Shown: positions 25,609 through 34,304, counted from the first letter of the stretch. The stretch: 34,576 bases of DNA from Bacteroidales bacterium (GCA_028280405.1 JANQLW010000051.1:1-34576), one strand, 5' to 3'. The notes: generated by a model from the sequence alone, not told the origin. Numbers and translations: made by a program.

Positions 25609-27048
25609 TTATTGTTTTATGTTTCCAAAGTCTATTTCGTTTAATGGCATAGGTAAAATATAGACTGTTGAAGGAGTAAGCTCTATGTTATCATTTGCTC
25701 CTATTGTTTCATATACATTTCGTTTGTAGAAAAAGAATAATTGTCCTTCACCAATAAATTCTCTGCGGTATTCATGGTAAATTTCTTCCATAAAATTATC
25801 TGCATTGGCAAGAGAGTTCAAACCTCTATGTTCGCGTAATTTGTTTAAATACCATAGTCCATTTACAGTTGAACTTTCACATTCAGCTGCAATCAAATAC
25901 AGTTCTGATAATTTTAATATTGGAACTTCAACCATATTGATATATTTGACAAGCCTTAAAGAGGCTCCTGAACTGGTTTCGGTAAACCAGGATGTTCTGA
26001 ACTCTGAACTCAAACCATCAGAAGGATACATATTGTTTTTATATTCAGACTTTATTGATAATAAGGAACTTGTGTTTTCAGCACTGGCTGAAAAATAGCT
26101 GTCAATTTTATCCTTAAGCTTTTCTACGTTTAAACCGAATATAATCTCTGATCTAAATAATGGATCATTTGGTGTAGCAGCATCTTCACTAAGCGAAAAA
26201 AAAGACGGGTTTGCTCCATCTGGAAGACCGATAATTTCTTGTGCCTGAATTAATGCAAGGTCTTTATCTCCGGCGTATAAATAAACCCTTGCTAATAGCG
26301 CAGTTACAGCATAATAATTCATCCTGTATTTCCTGTTAAAAAGTGTTTCTGGAATTTCTTCTGGGATAAAATCATTGTGTTTTGGGCCGTAATAATCAAC
26401 ATCTCTCATGAGTTCTTTTGCCGCGAGTAAGTCTTCAACAACTTTATCTAGAACCTGTTTAACAGTAAGTTGTTCTTGGGGAACATTTGTGTATTTATCA
26501 ACATAAGGAATTGCAAGGGAGTTTAATCCAGTTCCTCCACTCATACCCGGAGACGGAGCAAATAGTCTTAGCATATCAAAGTGTAATAATGCCCTTAAAC
26601 CTAAATACTCTCCTTTATAAATCTTATAAGTATCTTCGGTTTTAAATACAGATATATTCTTATCAATATATGTTAATGCTGCATTAATGTTTACTATTGA
26701 CTTAAATGCTCTAGACCATATTGAATTATGCCTGCTAACCTCAATCGGATCATCATATTCGTAATTTACTGCTTTTTGAAACTTATGTTGATAGGCAGAT
26801 AGCGTTTTAACATTATCATAATATTGCGCAAGCACATCTAAATAACTATATGACAAATAATCTCCATAACTGTTATTTGTTGTCATTAAAGAGTATACTC
26901 CAATAAGACCATCTCTAAAACCGTTTTCTGTACTAAATAAATCTTCAGCTTTTATATCAGCCTTAGGAGAAACATCTAACCACTTTTCGCAAGATGCAAG
27001 CAAGGTTACAACAATAGTGATTAGTATTAATATTTTATTATTTTTCAT
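25609..27048 (-). CDS. RagB/SusD-family outer-membrane lipoprotein (module B)
   Basis: The 479-residue protein has a signal sequence and lipobox LLASC (C20), then the SusD start motif WLDVSPKADI and FSTENGFRDGLIGVYSLM. The TPR-like region (GEYLGLRALLHFDMLRLFAP) is typical, and the C-terminus has YHEYRREFIGEGQLFFFYKR. It begins 12 bp after the susC stop. It is clearly diverged from the module A SusD, so the two modules probably take different substrates. Confidence 0.95.
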   Translation of the reverse strand: MKNNKILILITIVVTLLASCEKWLDVSPKADIKAEDLFSTENGFRDGLIGVYSLMTTNNSYGDYLSYSYLDVLAQYYDNVKTLSAYQHKFQKAVNYEYDDPIEVSRHNSIWSRAFKSIVNINAALTYIDKNISVFKTEDTYKIYKGEYLGLRALLHFDMLRLFAPSPGMSGGTGLNSLAIPYVDKYTNVPQEQLTVKQVLDKVVEDLLAAKELMRDVDYYGPKHNDFIPEEIPETLFNRKYRMNYYAVTALLARVYLYAGDKDLALIQAQEIIGLPDGANPSFFSLSEDAATPNDPLFRSEIIFGLNVEKLKDKIDSYFSASAENTSSLLSIKSEYKNNMYPSDGLSSEFRTSWFTETSSGASLRLVKYINMVEVPILKLSELYLIAAECESSTVNGLWYLNKLREHRGLNSLANADNFMEEIYHEYRREFIGEGQLFFFYKRNVYETIGANDNIELTPSTVYILPMPLNEIDFGNIKQ

Positions 27049-27060
27049 AAATTTTTCGTT

Positions 27061-30000
27061 TTAAAATGTTAATTGAAGTGAAAGTGAAAAAGTACGGGCA
27101 AATGGATAAGATGTCCCTCGCTCCATTTTTACCGTAGAAAGTCTAAACAGATTATTTGTAATCGCAGAAATTCTCAATCTTTCTATCCCAAGTTTTTTAA
27201 GTTTTTCCGGATTAAAAGTATAGGCCAAACTTAATGATTGTAACTGAATATAGTTATTGGATTCAATAAACCTTGATGTTGGATAAGTAGTAGACACATC
27301 ACTAACACGTTTATACTTAGCTATATCTCCAGGTTTTTTCCATCTGTCATATAAAATGCGCTTATCACCGTTCTCGTTGGGATTTACATTTTCAATTTTG
27401 TCGACTAATGTCGTATTATATATTTCGCCTCCATAACTATACATGAAAAAGGCAATAAATTCTAAACCTCGGTAAGTAATTTTAGTTCCAAAATTACCAT
27501 AGAAATCAGGGTCGGTATTTCCAAGGGGTTTATAATTTTTTGTGCTCCATTTGTCGGTAAGATTTCCATCTATATCAATGAAAACCTCATCCCCGGTTGT
27601 AGGATCAATACCCAATGATTCATTAGCCCAAATTGTATTTAGAGATTCTCCTTCCATATAACGAACCACTGGTTTATTTCTAACAGCAATATCCTGACTA
27701 TTATTAAATGCTGTAAGTGCATCATTGATTTCCACCAATTGATTTTTATTTTTTATGACATTAAAATAAAGATCCCATTCAAATTCTTTGTTTTTAATAG
27801 CCTTTGCTCTAAGAGATAACTCTACTCCTGAATTTTTTACAATCCCTAGATTATCTTTATAAGATGAAAAGCCTAAAGACGGTGGTAAAGTAGCATCAAT
27901 CAATACATCTTTGGAAACATCTGAATACACATTAAAATTACCAGATATTCTCCGGTTGAGAATCTCAAAATCAATACCGATATTCTTTTTTTCTGTCTTT
28001 TGCCATTTAAGATCTGTATTCCCAAGTGCTTTTAAAAGTGCTCCAATATAGTTTGAATATGAGATCCCACTAATTGAACCATCAGTATAAGAATACATTG
28101 CTAATGCCTGATAGGGATAAAAATTCTGGCCTCCTGTTGTACCAATCGATGCTTTTAGTTTTAACATTGACACCAGGTCGTTGTCCTTAAGAAACAATTC
28201 TTTATGAATATTCCAACCTAGACCAACTGAATAGAATGTACCCCATCTTTTATTTGCACCAAATATGGATGAACCATCAGTTCTAACAGCAATATCAAGT
28301 AAATATCGATTATCATAACTATAATTGAAATTTCCAACCAAGCCTATTAAACGTGTTCGATTATAATATCCACTGGGTTTTGTGCCTTCTAAAAATTTGA
28401 TTCCCATACCAATGTGATCCATTGTTTCATTTGGAAATCCAACAGCTGTTAAACTTGTATTATCATCTGTATTCTCTCGGATATTATAAATACTTGTAGC
28501 ATTAATAAAATGTTTGCCCATTGTTTTTACAAAGGATAATACAACATTTGCATCGTAAGAAAATGAATTAGTAAAAGATTGATAATAGCTTCCTTTATCT
28601 TCTTTGTCTATAAAGTCAATGTGTTCATAAGGCAGGTAACGATCTGTTGTTTGCGTTTTTTTGCTTATTGAAATATTCGATCTCAACCTAAGCCCCTCCA
28701 AGATATTGTATTCTATTGAAAAGTTATTTAGAAACTCATTGTATTGACTTTCATCCCTGACAGGTAAAGTCGTATTATACAATCCATTGTATACTCTCTT
28801 TGTAAGAAATCCTCTATCGTAATATGTATAAGAATTGAGAAGTTTAACTATATTTCCATTTTCGTCATAGGGATAGTAATAAGGATTTAGGTAGGAGTAT
28901 TGGCTAAAATCACCGTATGGTGAAACCTGGGACTTAACATTTGCATATGAGGTATAATTTATAAAACGAATGTTTTTATAATTATATTGAAGACGAATTC
29001 CAAGGTCAATATTTTTACGTCCTGACCCTTTCATTACACCGACTTTATCAAAATAACTTACATCAACTCCATATCTAAATGCCTCATCTCCTCCTTCAAT
29101 ACCTATGGCGTGTTTTTGTCCAATAGCGACATCTTTTACAGGAATAGACATCCAGTCAGTATCATAGCCTTTAGCAATAAGTTTTAATTTCTCATTATAT
29201 TCCTGTAAATTACTCTCAACCCAATCGATTCGGCTATCTGTTGGATACAAACCAGATAATTTTTCATATTCAAGTTTTTCTGATGCATTCATTAAATTAT
29301 ATACTGATAGATCGGGAATATCAAAGTTATAACTTGAGTTATAGCTTACTCGTAGTTTCCCCATCTTAGGTGTTTTGGTTTTGATTACAACTACTCCGTT
29401 TGCTGAACGCGAACCGTAGATAGCTGTTGCTACTGCATCCTTTAGTACTGTTATTGATTCAATTCTGTTCGGATCCATGTCGAACACTTTTGTTGCGCTT
29501 ACCTCAAAACCATCCAGCATAAAAGTTGGCATATTGGGATTCCCTTCAAATTCACTTTTAATGCTTCCTCCTCCCCTGATCTGAAAATCTGGAATAGCAT
29601 TGGGATTACTTCCTAAAATGTTATTATCAACCAGCGTAAAGGATGGATCAAGAATAGATAGTGAACTTAAAATGTTTTCTGTTGAAATTTTTTTGAGTTC
29701 TGAGCCTTTCACGGTCGTAACAGCTCCTGTATAGTTCTCTTTCTTCCGTTCGAAATAACCAGTTACAACCACCTCTTCGAGTATTTCAGAAGATTCTTTA
29801 AGAATTATATTGATCGTTGTTTTATTCCCTACTTCTATGGTTTGAGTTGTAAATCCGATATAACTAACTTTCAATTTAGATTGAGGGCTGGCCACTGTTA
29901 ATTTATATGTACCGTCCGATGAAGTAATAACTCCATTCATTGTACCTTCTTCTAAAATAGTTGCACCAGGTAAGGGAATCCCTTCAGAGTCGGTAACTTT

Positions 30001-30414
30001 TCCTTTGATTTCAATAGCCTCAATCTCTGTCTTAATGATTTCAGGTTTTTCCTCTTCTTTTAAAATTGCGATCATATCATTGATGATCGTATAAGTAAGA
30101 TCTGTTCCTTCCAATACCGTTTTCAAGACTTCTTCAATATTAGCATCTTTAATTGAAAATGAAATCTTCGTATTAGGATTTAAATCCAATGAACTGTAAA
30201 AAACAGTAAAACCTGTTTTAAGCTCTATATCTTTGAAAACTTCAAAAATACTTTTGTTTTCACATTCAAGATTAATCTTTGACTGGGAATAAAGCCCGGC
30301 AAAAGATTGAGCTAGCATACACAATAATAACGCGAAAGTTAACTTCATGCCTAATAAGTTCGTTTTCTTCACCTTCAAAAATTGAAAAGTGAACATCGTA
30401 AATTTTAATTTCAT
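27061..30414 (-). CDS. SusC/RagA-type TonB-dependent receptor with STN domain (module B)
   Basis: The 1117-residue receptor has the same N-terminal layout as the module A protein, residue for residue: a charged extension MKLKFTMFTF, a signal peptide ending at YSQ (44), STN (about 47-118), a carboxypeptidase-regulatory-like domain (about 136-207), the motif EEVVVTGYFERKKENYTGAVTTV, a plug with YGSRSANGVVVIKTKTP, and a barrel ending in LQLTF. I place the start at 30414, 19 codons inside the longest reading frame, because it matches the paralog's start and the intervening DNA forms a hairpin and leader. It would import a substrate with its SusD partner and report uptake to FecR. Confidence 0.95.
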   Translation of the reverse strand: MKLKFTMFTFQFLKVKKTNLLGMKLTFALLLCMLAQSFAGLYSQSKINLECENKSIFEVFKDIELKTGFTVFYSSLDLNPNTKISFSIKDANIEEVLKTVLEGTDLTYTIINDMIAILKEEEKPEIIKTEIEAIEIKGKVTDSEGIPLPGATILEEGTMNGVITSSDGTYKLTVASPQSKLKVSYIGFTTQTIEVGNKTTINIILKESSEILEEVVVTGYFERKKENYTGAVTTVKGSELKKISTENILSSLSILDPSFTLVDNNILGSNPNAIPDFQIRGGGSIKSEFEGNPNMPTFMLDGFEVSATKVFDMDPNRIESITVLKDAVATAIYGSRSANGVVVIKTKTPKMGKLRVSYNSSYNFDIPDLSVYNLMNASEKLEYEKLSGLYPTDSRIDWVESNLQEYNEKLKLIAKGYDTDWMSIPVKDVAIGQKHAIGIEGGDEAFRYGVDVSYFDKVGVMKGSGRKNIDLGIRLQYNYKNIRFINYTSYANVKSQVSPYGDFSQYSYLNPYYYPYDENGNIVKLLNSYTYYDRGFLTKRVYNGLYNTTLPVRDESQYNEFLNNFSIEYNILEGLRLRSNISISKKTQTTDRYLPYEHIDFIDKEDKGSYYQSFTNSFSYDANVVLSFVKTMGKHFINATSIYNIRENTDDNTSLTAVGFPNETMDHIGMGIKFLEGTKPSGYYNRTRLIGLVGNFNYSYDNRYLLDIAVRTDGSSIFGANKRWGTFYSVGLGWNIHKELFLKDNDLVSMLKLKASIGTTGGQNFYPYQALAMYSYTDGSISGISYSNYIGALLKALGNTDLKWQKTEKKNIGIDFEILNRRISGNFNVYSDVSKDVLIDATLPPSLGFSSYKDNLGIVKNSGVELSLRAKAIKNKEFEWDLYFNVIKNKNQLVEINDALTAFNNSQDIAVRNKPVVRYMEGESLNTIWANESLGIDPTTGDEVFIDIDGNLTDKWSTKNYKPLGNTDPDFYGNFGTKITYRGLEFIAFFMYSYGGEIYNTTLVDKIENVNPNENGDKRILYDRWKKPGDIAKYKRVSDVSTTYPTSRFIESNNYIQLQSLSLAYTFNPEKLKKLGIERLRISAITNNLFRLSTVKMERGTSYPFARTFSLSLQLTF

Positions 30415-30528
30415 AAATTTGTATTTAGCAGTTAATAATTTTAATGCCATCGAGCTGCAATTCATTGGCATTAATTAATAATTGTGACCGGCTTAGTTCC
30501 ACATCCAATGGAACAGAGCCGGTTTTTT
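30414..30528 (+). ncRNA. Predicted antisense RNA over the susC leader (module B)
   Basis: A plus-strand TAAATTTG box (30414-30421) begins opposite the first base of the susC ATG, exactly as in module A. It is followed by a 9-bp hairpin (30441-30449 with 30466-30474) and a terminator hairpin (30487-30500 with 30510-30523, one 2x2 mismatch) that ends in a plus-strand T run. The predicted RNA is about 100 nt. Stem sequences differ from module A while the layout is kept. AACATCG lies 15 bp upstream of the box in both modules, but that stretch is also coding. Confidence 0.5.
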
Positions 30529-30561
30529 CGTTTTTAAATAATTAGATGATATTCCATATGA

Positions 30562-31734
30562 TTATTTTTTTGATTGCTTAATTAATATCGCATTTTCACT
30601 TTTTTTATAGGTTATATGATTTGTTTCTTTTAGTATGTTTAAAATTTCACTTAAAGGTTTTGATTTATCCACTTTCCCATTGAATCTTAATTCTTTCAGT
30701 TGATCATTATCAAAAAAGAAGTCTATATTATACCATCTGCTTAGCTTCTTTGTTAAATCCTGTAACCTGATATCTTTGAATCGGAAAATTCCGTCTTTCC
30801 ATTCAGCAAATGATTTGGCATCCACTTTCTTTTTTGTTAACTTGTTTTGGTAATAATCAATTTGATCTCCCGGTTCCATGAATTCTTGCTCTATGGCACT
30901 ACTTACTTTTACCTTACCTTCCAATAGGGTGGTAGTGATCTTTTCATTTTTATAGGCAGAAACATTAAATGAGGTACCTAAGACTGTAATGTCAACTCCA
31001 TTGGTTCTGACAATGAATGGTTTGCTTTTGTGCTCAGCAACTTCAAAATAGGCTTCACCGCTAAGTTTTACTAATCTATTACTTCCTGTGAAATTGATCG
31101 CAAATTCAAAATCAGTATCGGAATTTAACCACACTTTTGTACCATCAGACAATTTAGCCATGTACTTCCCTCCAATGGGCACATGAATACGGTCTCTTTG
31201 TTCAAGACTTGAAATGCTCGCTTTACTTTTGTATACAATCATATTGGAAGAATCTTTAATACGAATATTTTTACTTTCAAAAAGTATTCTGTCAGCTTTT
31301 TTATTCTCTAACATGATTTCTTCACCATTACTAAGATTTAAAATAGCTTTATCAGTTCCAGGCTGAATGGTTTCGATATACGCGAATGCTTCTTTATACT
31401 CATCATCTTTCATGGTATAATAGTAAATTGCTCCAACCATAATTAAGGGCAAAAGAATGGCGGCAGCATACCTGATAATGTTCAAATATCTTATTTTGGC
31501 TTTCCTTGAAGAAGTAATATTGGAATCAATATAACTCCATGCCTTTCTCTCATTTATTTGATCAATTAGATGGGAATCCCTTAAATAAACGTGATGTTTC
31601 AGCATTTTTTTATACAGTTTCAGATTTTCACCTGATTCAGATATCCATTGGTGAAGTATTTCCTCTTCTTTTGAAGAAATATTTCGATTGAATCTTTTTT
31701 GGATTAGCTTTTCTATGTTTTGGTCTGTGTTCAT
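30562..31734 (-). CDS. FecR-family anti-sigma factor (module B)
   Basis: The 390-residue protein is a paralog of the module A FecR. It has a cytoplasmic N-terminus with KAWSYID, a membrane helix (about 88-107), a FecR domain (VPIGGKYMAKLSDGTKVWLNS, SGEAYFEVAEHKSKPFIV, VLGTSFNVSAY) and a DUF4974-type C-terminus (RLQDLTKKLSRWYNIDFFFD). It should sequester and then activate the neighbouring sigma factor in response to the SusC STN domain. It starts 128 bp after the sigma gene and ends 147 bp before susC. Confidence 0.93.
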   Translation of the reverse strand: MNTDQNIEKLIQKRFNRNISSKEEEILHQWISESGENLKLYKKMLKHHVYLRDSHLIDQINERKAWSYIDSNITSSRKAKIRYLNIIRYAAAILLPLIMVGAIYYYTMKDDEYKEAFAYIETIQPGTDKAILNLSNGEEIMLENKKADRILFESKNIRIKDSSNMIVYKSKASISSLEQRDRIHVPIGGKYMAKLSDGTKVWLNSDTDFEFAINFTGSNRLVKLSGEAYFEVAEHKSKPFIVRTNGVDITVLGTSFNVSAYKNEKITTTLLEGKVKVSSAIEQEFMEPGDQIDYYQNKLTKKKVDAKSFAEWKDGIFRFKDIRLQDLTKKLSRWYNIDFFFDNDQLKELRFNGKVDKSKPLSEILNILKETNHITYKKSENAILIKQSKK

Positions 31735-31862
31735 TAAATCGCTTATTCTGGTTTTTAATAGGATAATAAAATTACAATGAAATCAGTTGATTTGATTGAT
31801 ATCATATTAAGTCCTCACAGATAAGACACAGAACTTTTACAGAAATGTGGAATTTTTTAAAA

Positions 31863-32441
31863 TTATTTTGAAAGAAAAGAGAATAGGATGTGCATGAGAA
31901 TAAGAAAACTCAAACCATCAAGTTTCTCATGTAGTTTTTTAGTTGCTCTCTGTAATTGAGATCTTACAGTATTAATTGAAATATTATGATATTCAGCAGC
32001 TTGTTTATAGCTTAGTTTGTTAAAAGTGACCGATGTGAATACATTCCGGCAACCTTTCGGAAGTTCTTCGATCGCCTGATGGGTTTTTTTCAGAATTTCT
32101 TCTTTGTATTCCTGAGTATCATCAATTTCTTCATAAATTTCAAGATAATCATCCATCCAGTCGCAGGTTTTGATCTTTAGAGCACGTAAATAATTAATGG
32201 ACTTATTACGAACAGAACGATATAAATATGAACTCAGGTTTGATTTAATACTCTCATAAGATTTTTTCTCCCAAAAACTTATAAATACTTCCTGAACAAT
32301 GTCCTCGGCAACTTCACGTTTTCCGACAAATTTTTCGGAAAATAAGCATAGGGGAGTATATAAAAGATCAAAGATCTCTTTAAGTCCTTTCCTATCTCCT
32401 TCTTTTAATAATGCTAATGCTTGTGCGTATCTGTCAGCCAT
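31863..32441 (-). CDS. ECF sigma-70 factor (module B)
   Basis: The 192-residue sigma factor has region 2 (EVAEDIVQEVFISFWEKKSYE, SSYLYRSVRNKSINYLRALK) and region 4 (KLSYKQAAEYHNISINTVRSQLQRAT). I place the start at the ATG at 32441, not 42 codons upstream. The protein then aligns end to end with the module A sigma factor, and a -7-like box lies 18 bp before the ATG. The same start, leader length and box are repeated in the broken copy at 34174-34304. It should drive module B under FecR control. Confidence 0.93.
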   Translation of the reverse strand: MADRYAQALALLKEGDRKGLKEIFDLLYTPLCLFSEKFVGKREVAEDIVQEVFISFWEKKSYESIKSNLSSYLYRSVRNKSINYLRALKIKTCDWMDDYLEIYEEIDDTQEYKEEILKKTHQAIEELPKGCRNVFTSVTFNKLSYKQAAEYHNISINTVRSQLQRATKKLHEKLDGLSFLILMHILFSFLSK

Positions 32442-32459
32442 AATTGTTTTTAAGGAGTG

Positions 32460-32467
32460 TAAAAATA
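32460..32467 (-). promoter_or_regulatory. -7-like box of the module B sigma gene
   Basis: The minus strand reads TATTTTTA (one base off TAnnTTTG) within TCTCTATTTTTA. The same string occurs at the same distance from the ATG of the sigma remnant (34297-34304), which argues that it is a real promoter element kept between copies. Confidence 0.5.
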
Positions 32468-32628
32468 GAGAAATTTGGATTGTAATTCTACATTTAGTTA
32501 ATGAAAACGAACTTCGCAATACCGTTCTAAGGAAAAGCAAGATATAGATTGTCCTTGCTGTCAACAATCATTAGAATGTGTGTACAACCATTTACAAGCT
32601 CTTCTACACCTTAAATCTTTTTTATGAT

Positions 32629-34044
32629 TTATTCAAATAAGCACTTCATCGTAAGGTTTTTTGTTATTATCGCCTGACTGTATTGATTTTGGTTTAGCCC
32701 CCAAGTGGATATCATTACAGTATAGATGCTTTTTTTTGTACCTGTTGATAATCGAAATTCAGATTCTTTTTTTCTTAGTTTTTGTAAATAGGTTTCATCA
32801 ATAGAAAATTCATCATTGTAGAATTTTATTTCACATAAATTTACCACATCATCAGCTCTGTCAATTACTAAGTCTACCTGAGCCTTTGTGTTATGCCATG
32901 AATAATTTTTAGAATCAATTTGGTCACATCTCAGTGCCTTTTTTATTTCTTCAGAATGTTTTAAACATATTGTTTCATAAGCATATCCACACCATGTTTT
33001 GTATTCTTGTTTTTGAAATAGCTGAGTCCACTTATTCTCTTTGTTAGGTCGCATAAACTTAAGATAGAATAAGCAGAATTCATCAAAGACCCGATATAGT
33101 GTTGATTTGCTATTATCTTTGTATGCATTGTATTTTAATACAAACCCGGATTGTATTAATTCTTCCAGAGAATCTGAAAATCTTCCCCCTGATGAAATAT
33201 TCAGTTTGGCTAAAATTTCATCTCTGCTTATCCCTTTCTTTTTACAATCTGCTAATGCATTCATTATTTTTTGATGATATGAGTTTTCATTAAATAATGA
33301 TTTAAAAACTTCATTGTATTCGTTTTCTAAATATGCAGCCGGTTTGAAGCATAAATGTTCAATGCTCGTCACAGCAGAATCTCCAGACTTTACGTGTTCC
33401 AAGTACTCGGCAACACCTCCTAATGCCATATAAATTTTTAATATTTCATATTCTTCCATTAAGATTCTTTTATATTTAAAAAAAGCTTTTGTTTCTTTTA
33501 AATTAAATGGCTTTAATTTAATTGTCTGTGTTATTCTTTTACTTAGCCCTTTTGAATTGTTGATTATCTTTTTTATCATATAGGAAGCTGCTGAACCACA
33601 TACTACAACAACTAAATCTCTTCTGGTTGTACAGTAATCGTTCCAGAAGTTTTCAAAAGCCGCTAGAAATCCTGATTTGTGGGAATCTATCCAAGGAAAT
33701 TCATCGATAAAAATGACTTTCTTCTTCTGACTTTCTTTGATGCTTTTAAGAAAGGTTTTTAGTAGGCTAAATGCTTCTAACCAATCGACAGGTTGTTTTT
33801 GTTCTTTAAACTGATCTGTTACCTCGCTTAACTTGAGAATGAAGTTTTTAATTTGTTCCGCTCTTTTTCCTGTACTTAATCCTGTAAAACTAAATACAAT
33901 TTTGTTATTAAAATATTCTCTTATCAAATAGGTTTTTCCTATTCTTCTTCTTCCATAAATAGCAATTAATTCTGATCGATGACTATCTAAAGCATCGGAT
34001 AAAATTTGCATTTCATCTTTTCTTCCTGCAATATTTTTTGACAT
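32629..34044 (-). CDS. AAA ATPase with DUF234-like C-terminus
   Basis: The 471-residue cytoplasmic protein belongs to the STAND-like archaeal-type ATPases scattered in Bacteroidota and archaea. It has Walker A GRRRIGKT (31-38), Walker B VIFIDEF (110-116), a sensor-like segment VVVVCGSAAS (145-154), a winged-helix-like region (about 255-305) and a DUF234-type C-terminus. There, D391 in AQVDLVID and CEIK (E405, K407) resemble the PD-(D/E)XK nuclease core. The biological role of the family is not settled. The gene is isolated, unlike its SusC/SusD neighbours, and sits behind two inverted repeats, the nearer overlapping its predicted promoter. It separates a whole sigma gene from a broken one, which suggests an acquired unit. 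Confidence 0.88.
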   Translation of the reverse strand: MSKNIAGRKDEMQILSDALDSHRSELIAIYGRRRIGKTYLIREYFNNKIVFSFTGLSTGKRAEQIKNFILKLSEVTDQFKEQKQPVDWLEAFSLLKTFLKSIKESQKKKVIFIDEFPWIDSHKSGFLAAFENFWNDYCTTRRDLVVVVCGSAASYMIKKIINNSKGLSKRITQTIKLKPFNLKETKAFFKYKRILMEEYEILKIYMALGGVAEYLEHVKSGDSAVTSIEHLCFKPAAYLENEYNEVFKSLFNENSYHQKIMNALADCKKKGISRDEILAKLNISSGGRFSDSLEELIQSGFVLKYNAYKDNSKSTLYRVFDEFCLFYLKFMRPNKENKWTQLFQKQEYKTWCGYAYETICLKHSEEIKKALRCDQIDSKNYSWHNTKAQVDLVIDRADDVVNLCEIKFYNDEFSIDETYLQKLRKKESEFRLSTGTKKSIYTVMISTWGLNQNQYSQAIITKNLTMKCLFE

Positions 34045-34070
34045 GAACTACGGATTTATATTTACTATTG

Positions 34071-34109
34071 ATGTGCCAAATATACAAAAAAATAATAAAT
34101 TTGGCACAT
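34071..34109. promoter_or_regulatory. Inverted repeat 1 overlapping the ATPase promoter
   Basis: ATGTGCCAAAT (34071-34081) and ATTTGGCACAT (34099-34109) are perfect 11-bp arms 17 bp apart. A minus-strand exact -7 box TATATTTG (34077-34084) overlaps the near arm, giving a leader of about 25 nt. A protein bound to the arms would block or control transcription of the ATPase gene. Confidence 0.65.
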
Positions 34110-34136
34110 TAATAATCTGTTTTTGTTTTTTATTTT

Positions 34137-34173
34137 TGTGCCAAAATAAGGTTTTTTGTTTTATTTTGGCACA
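34137..34173. promoter_or_regulatory. Inverted repeat 2 with the same GTGCCAAA core
   Basis: Perfect 13-bp arms (34137-34149 and 34161-34173) surround 11 bp and share GTGCCAAA/TTTGGCAC with repeat 1. The pair makes four half-sites in about 100 bp. It could be a second operator, or the end of an inserted unit, since it borders the sigma remnant. Confidence 0.65.
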
Positions 34174-34278
34174 CTAATAGGAGGGGATGAATAAAGAAAA
34201 CGAGCTTATGTTTTTTTTAAGCCCTTTTTTGTCTCCGCTTTTTATCAGACTTAATGCTCTCGAGTATTTATCAGCCAT
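34174..34278 (-). pseudogene. 5' remnant of a third ECF sigma gene
   Basis: The minus strand encodes MADKYSRALSLIKSGDKKGL, closely matching the start of the module B sigma factor (MADRYAQALALLKEGDRKGL). After about 21 residues the similarity stops at a run of eight A, and the frame ends after 34 residues at a TAG touching inverted repeat 2. Weak likeness (TCTTT and TCCCCT) may continue for a short way. No downstream sigma sequence is found in the window. The promoter box is preserved, so a short transcript may still be made. Confidence 0.8.
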
Positions 34279-34296
34279 ACCAAAATTTATGGTTTA

Positions 34297-34304
34297 TAAA
34301 AATA
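34297..34304 (-). promoter_or_regulatory. Preserved -7-like box of the sigma remnant
   Basis: TATTTTTA on the minus strand, within TCTCTATTTTTA, lies at the same distance from the remnant's ATG as the identical box does from the intact sigma gene at 32441. Confidence 0.45.

Noticed and set aside
30415..30471. 19-codon N-terminal extension of the module B SusC
   Set aside because: It lies in the hairpin-forming leader and has no counterpart in the module A protein.
32442..32567. 42-codon N-terminal extension of the module B sigma factor
   Set aside because: It is absent from the module A paralog, crosses the predicted promoter, and is unlike sigma sequence; the start at 32441 is better.
32505..32627. 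Plus-strand cysteine-rich open stretch (contains DIDCPCCQQ) between the sigma gene and the ATPase gene
   Set aside because: It has no ATG and no upstream signals. It may be a decayed fragment, but a chance open frame cannot be excluded.
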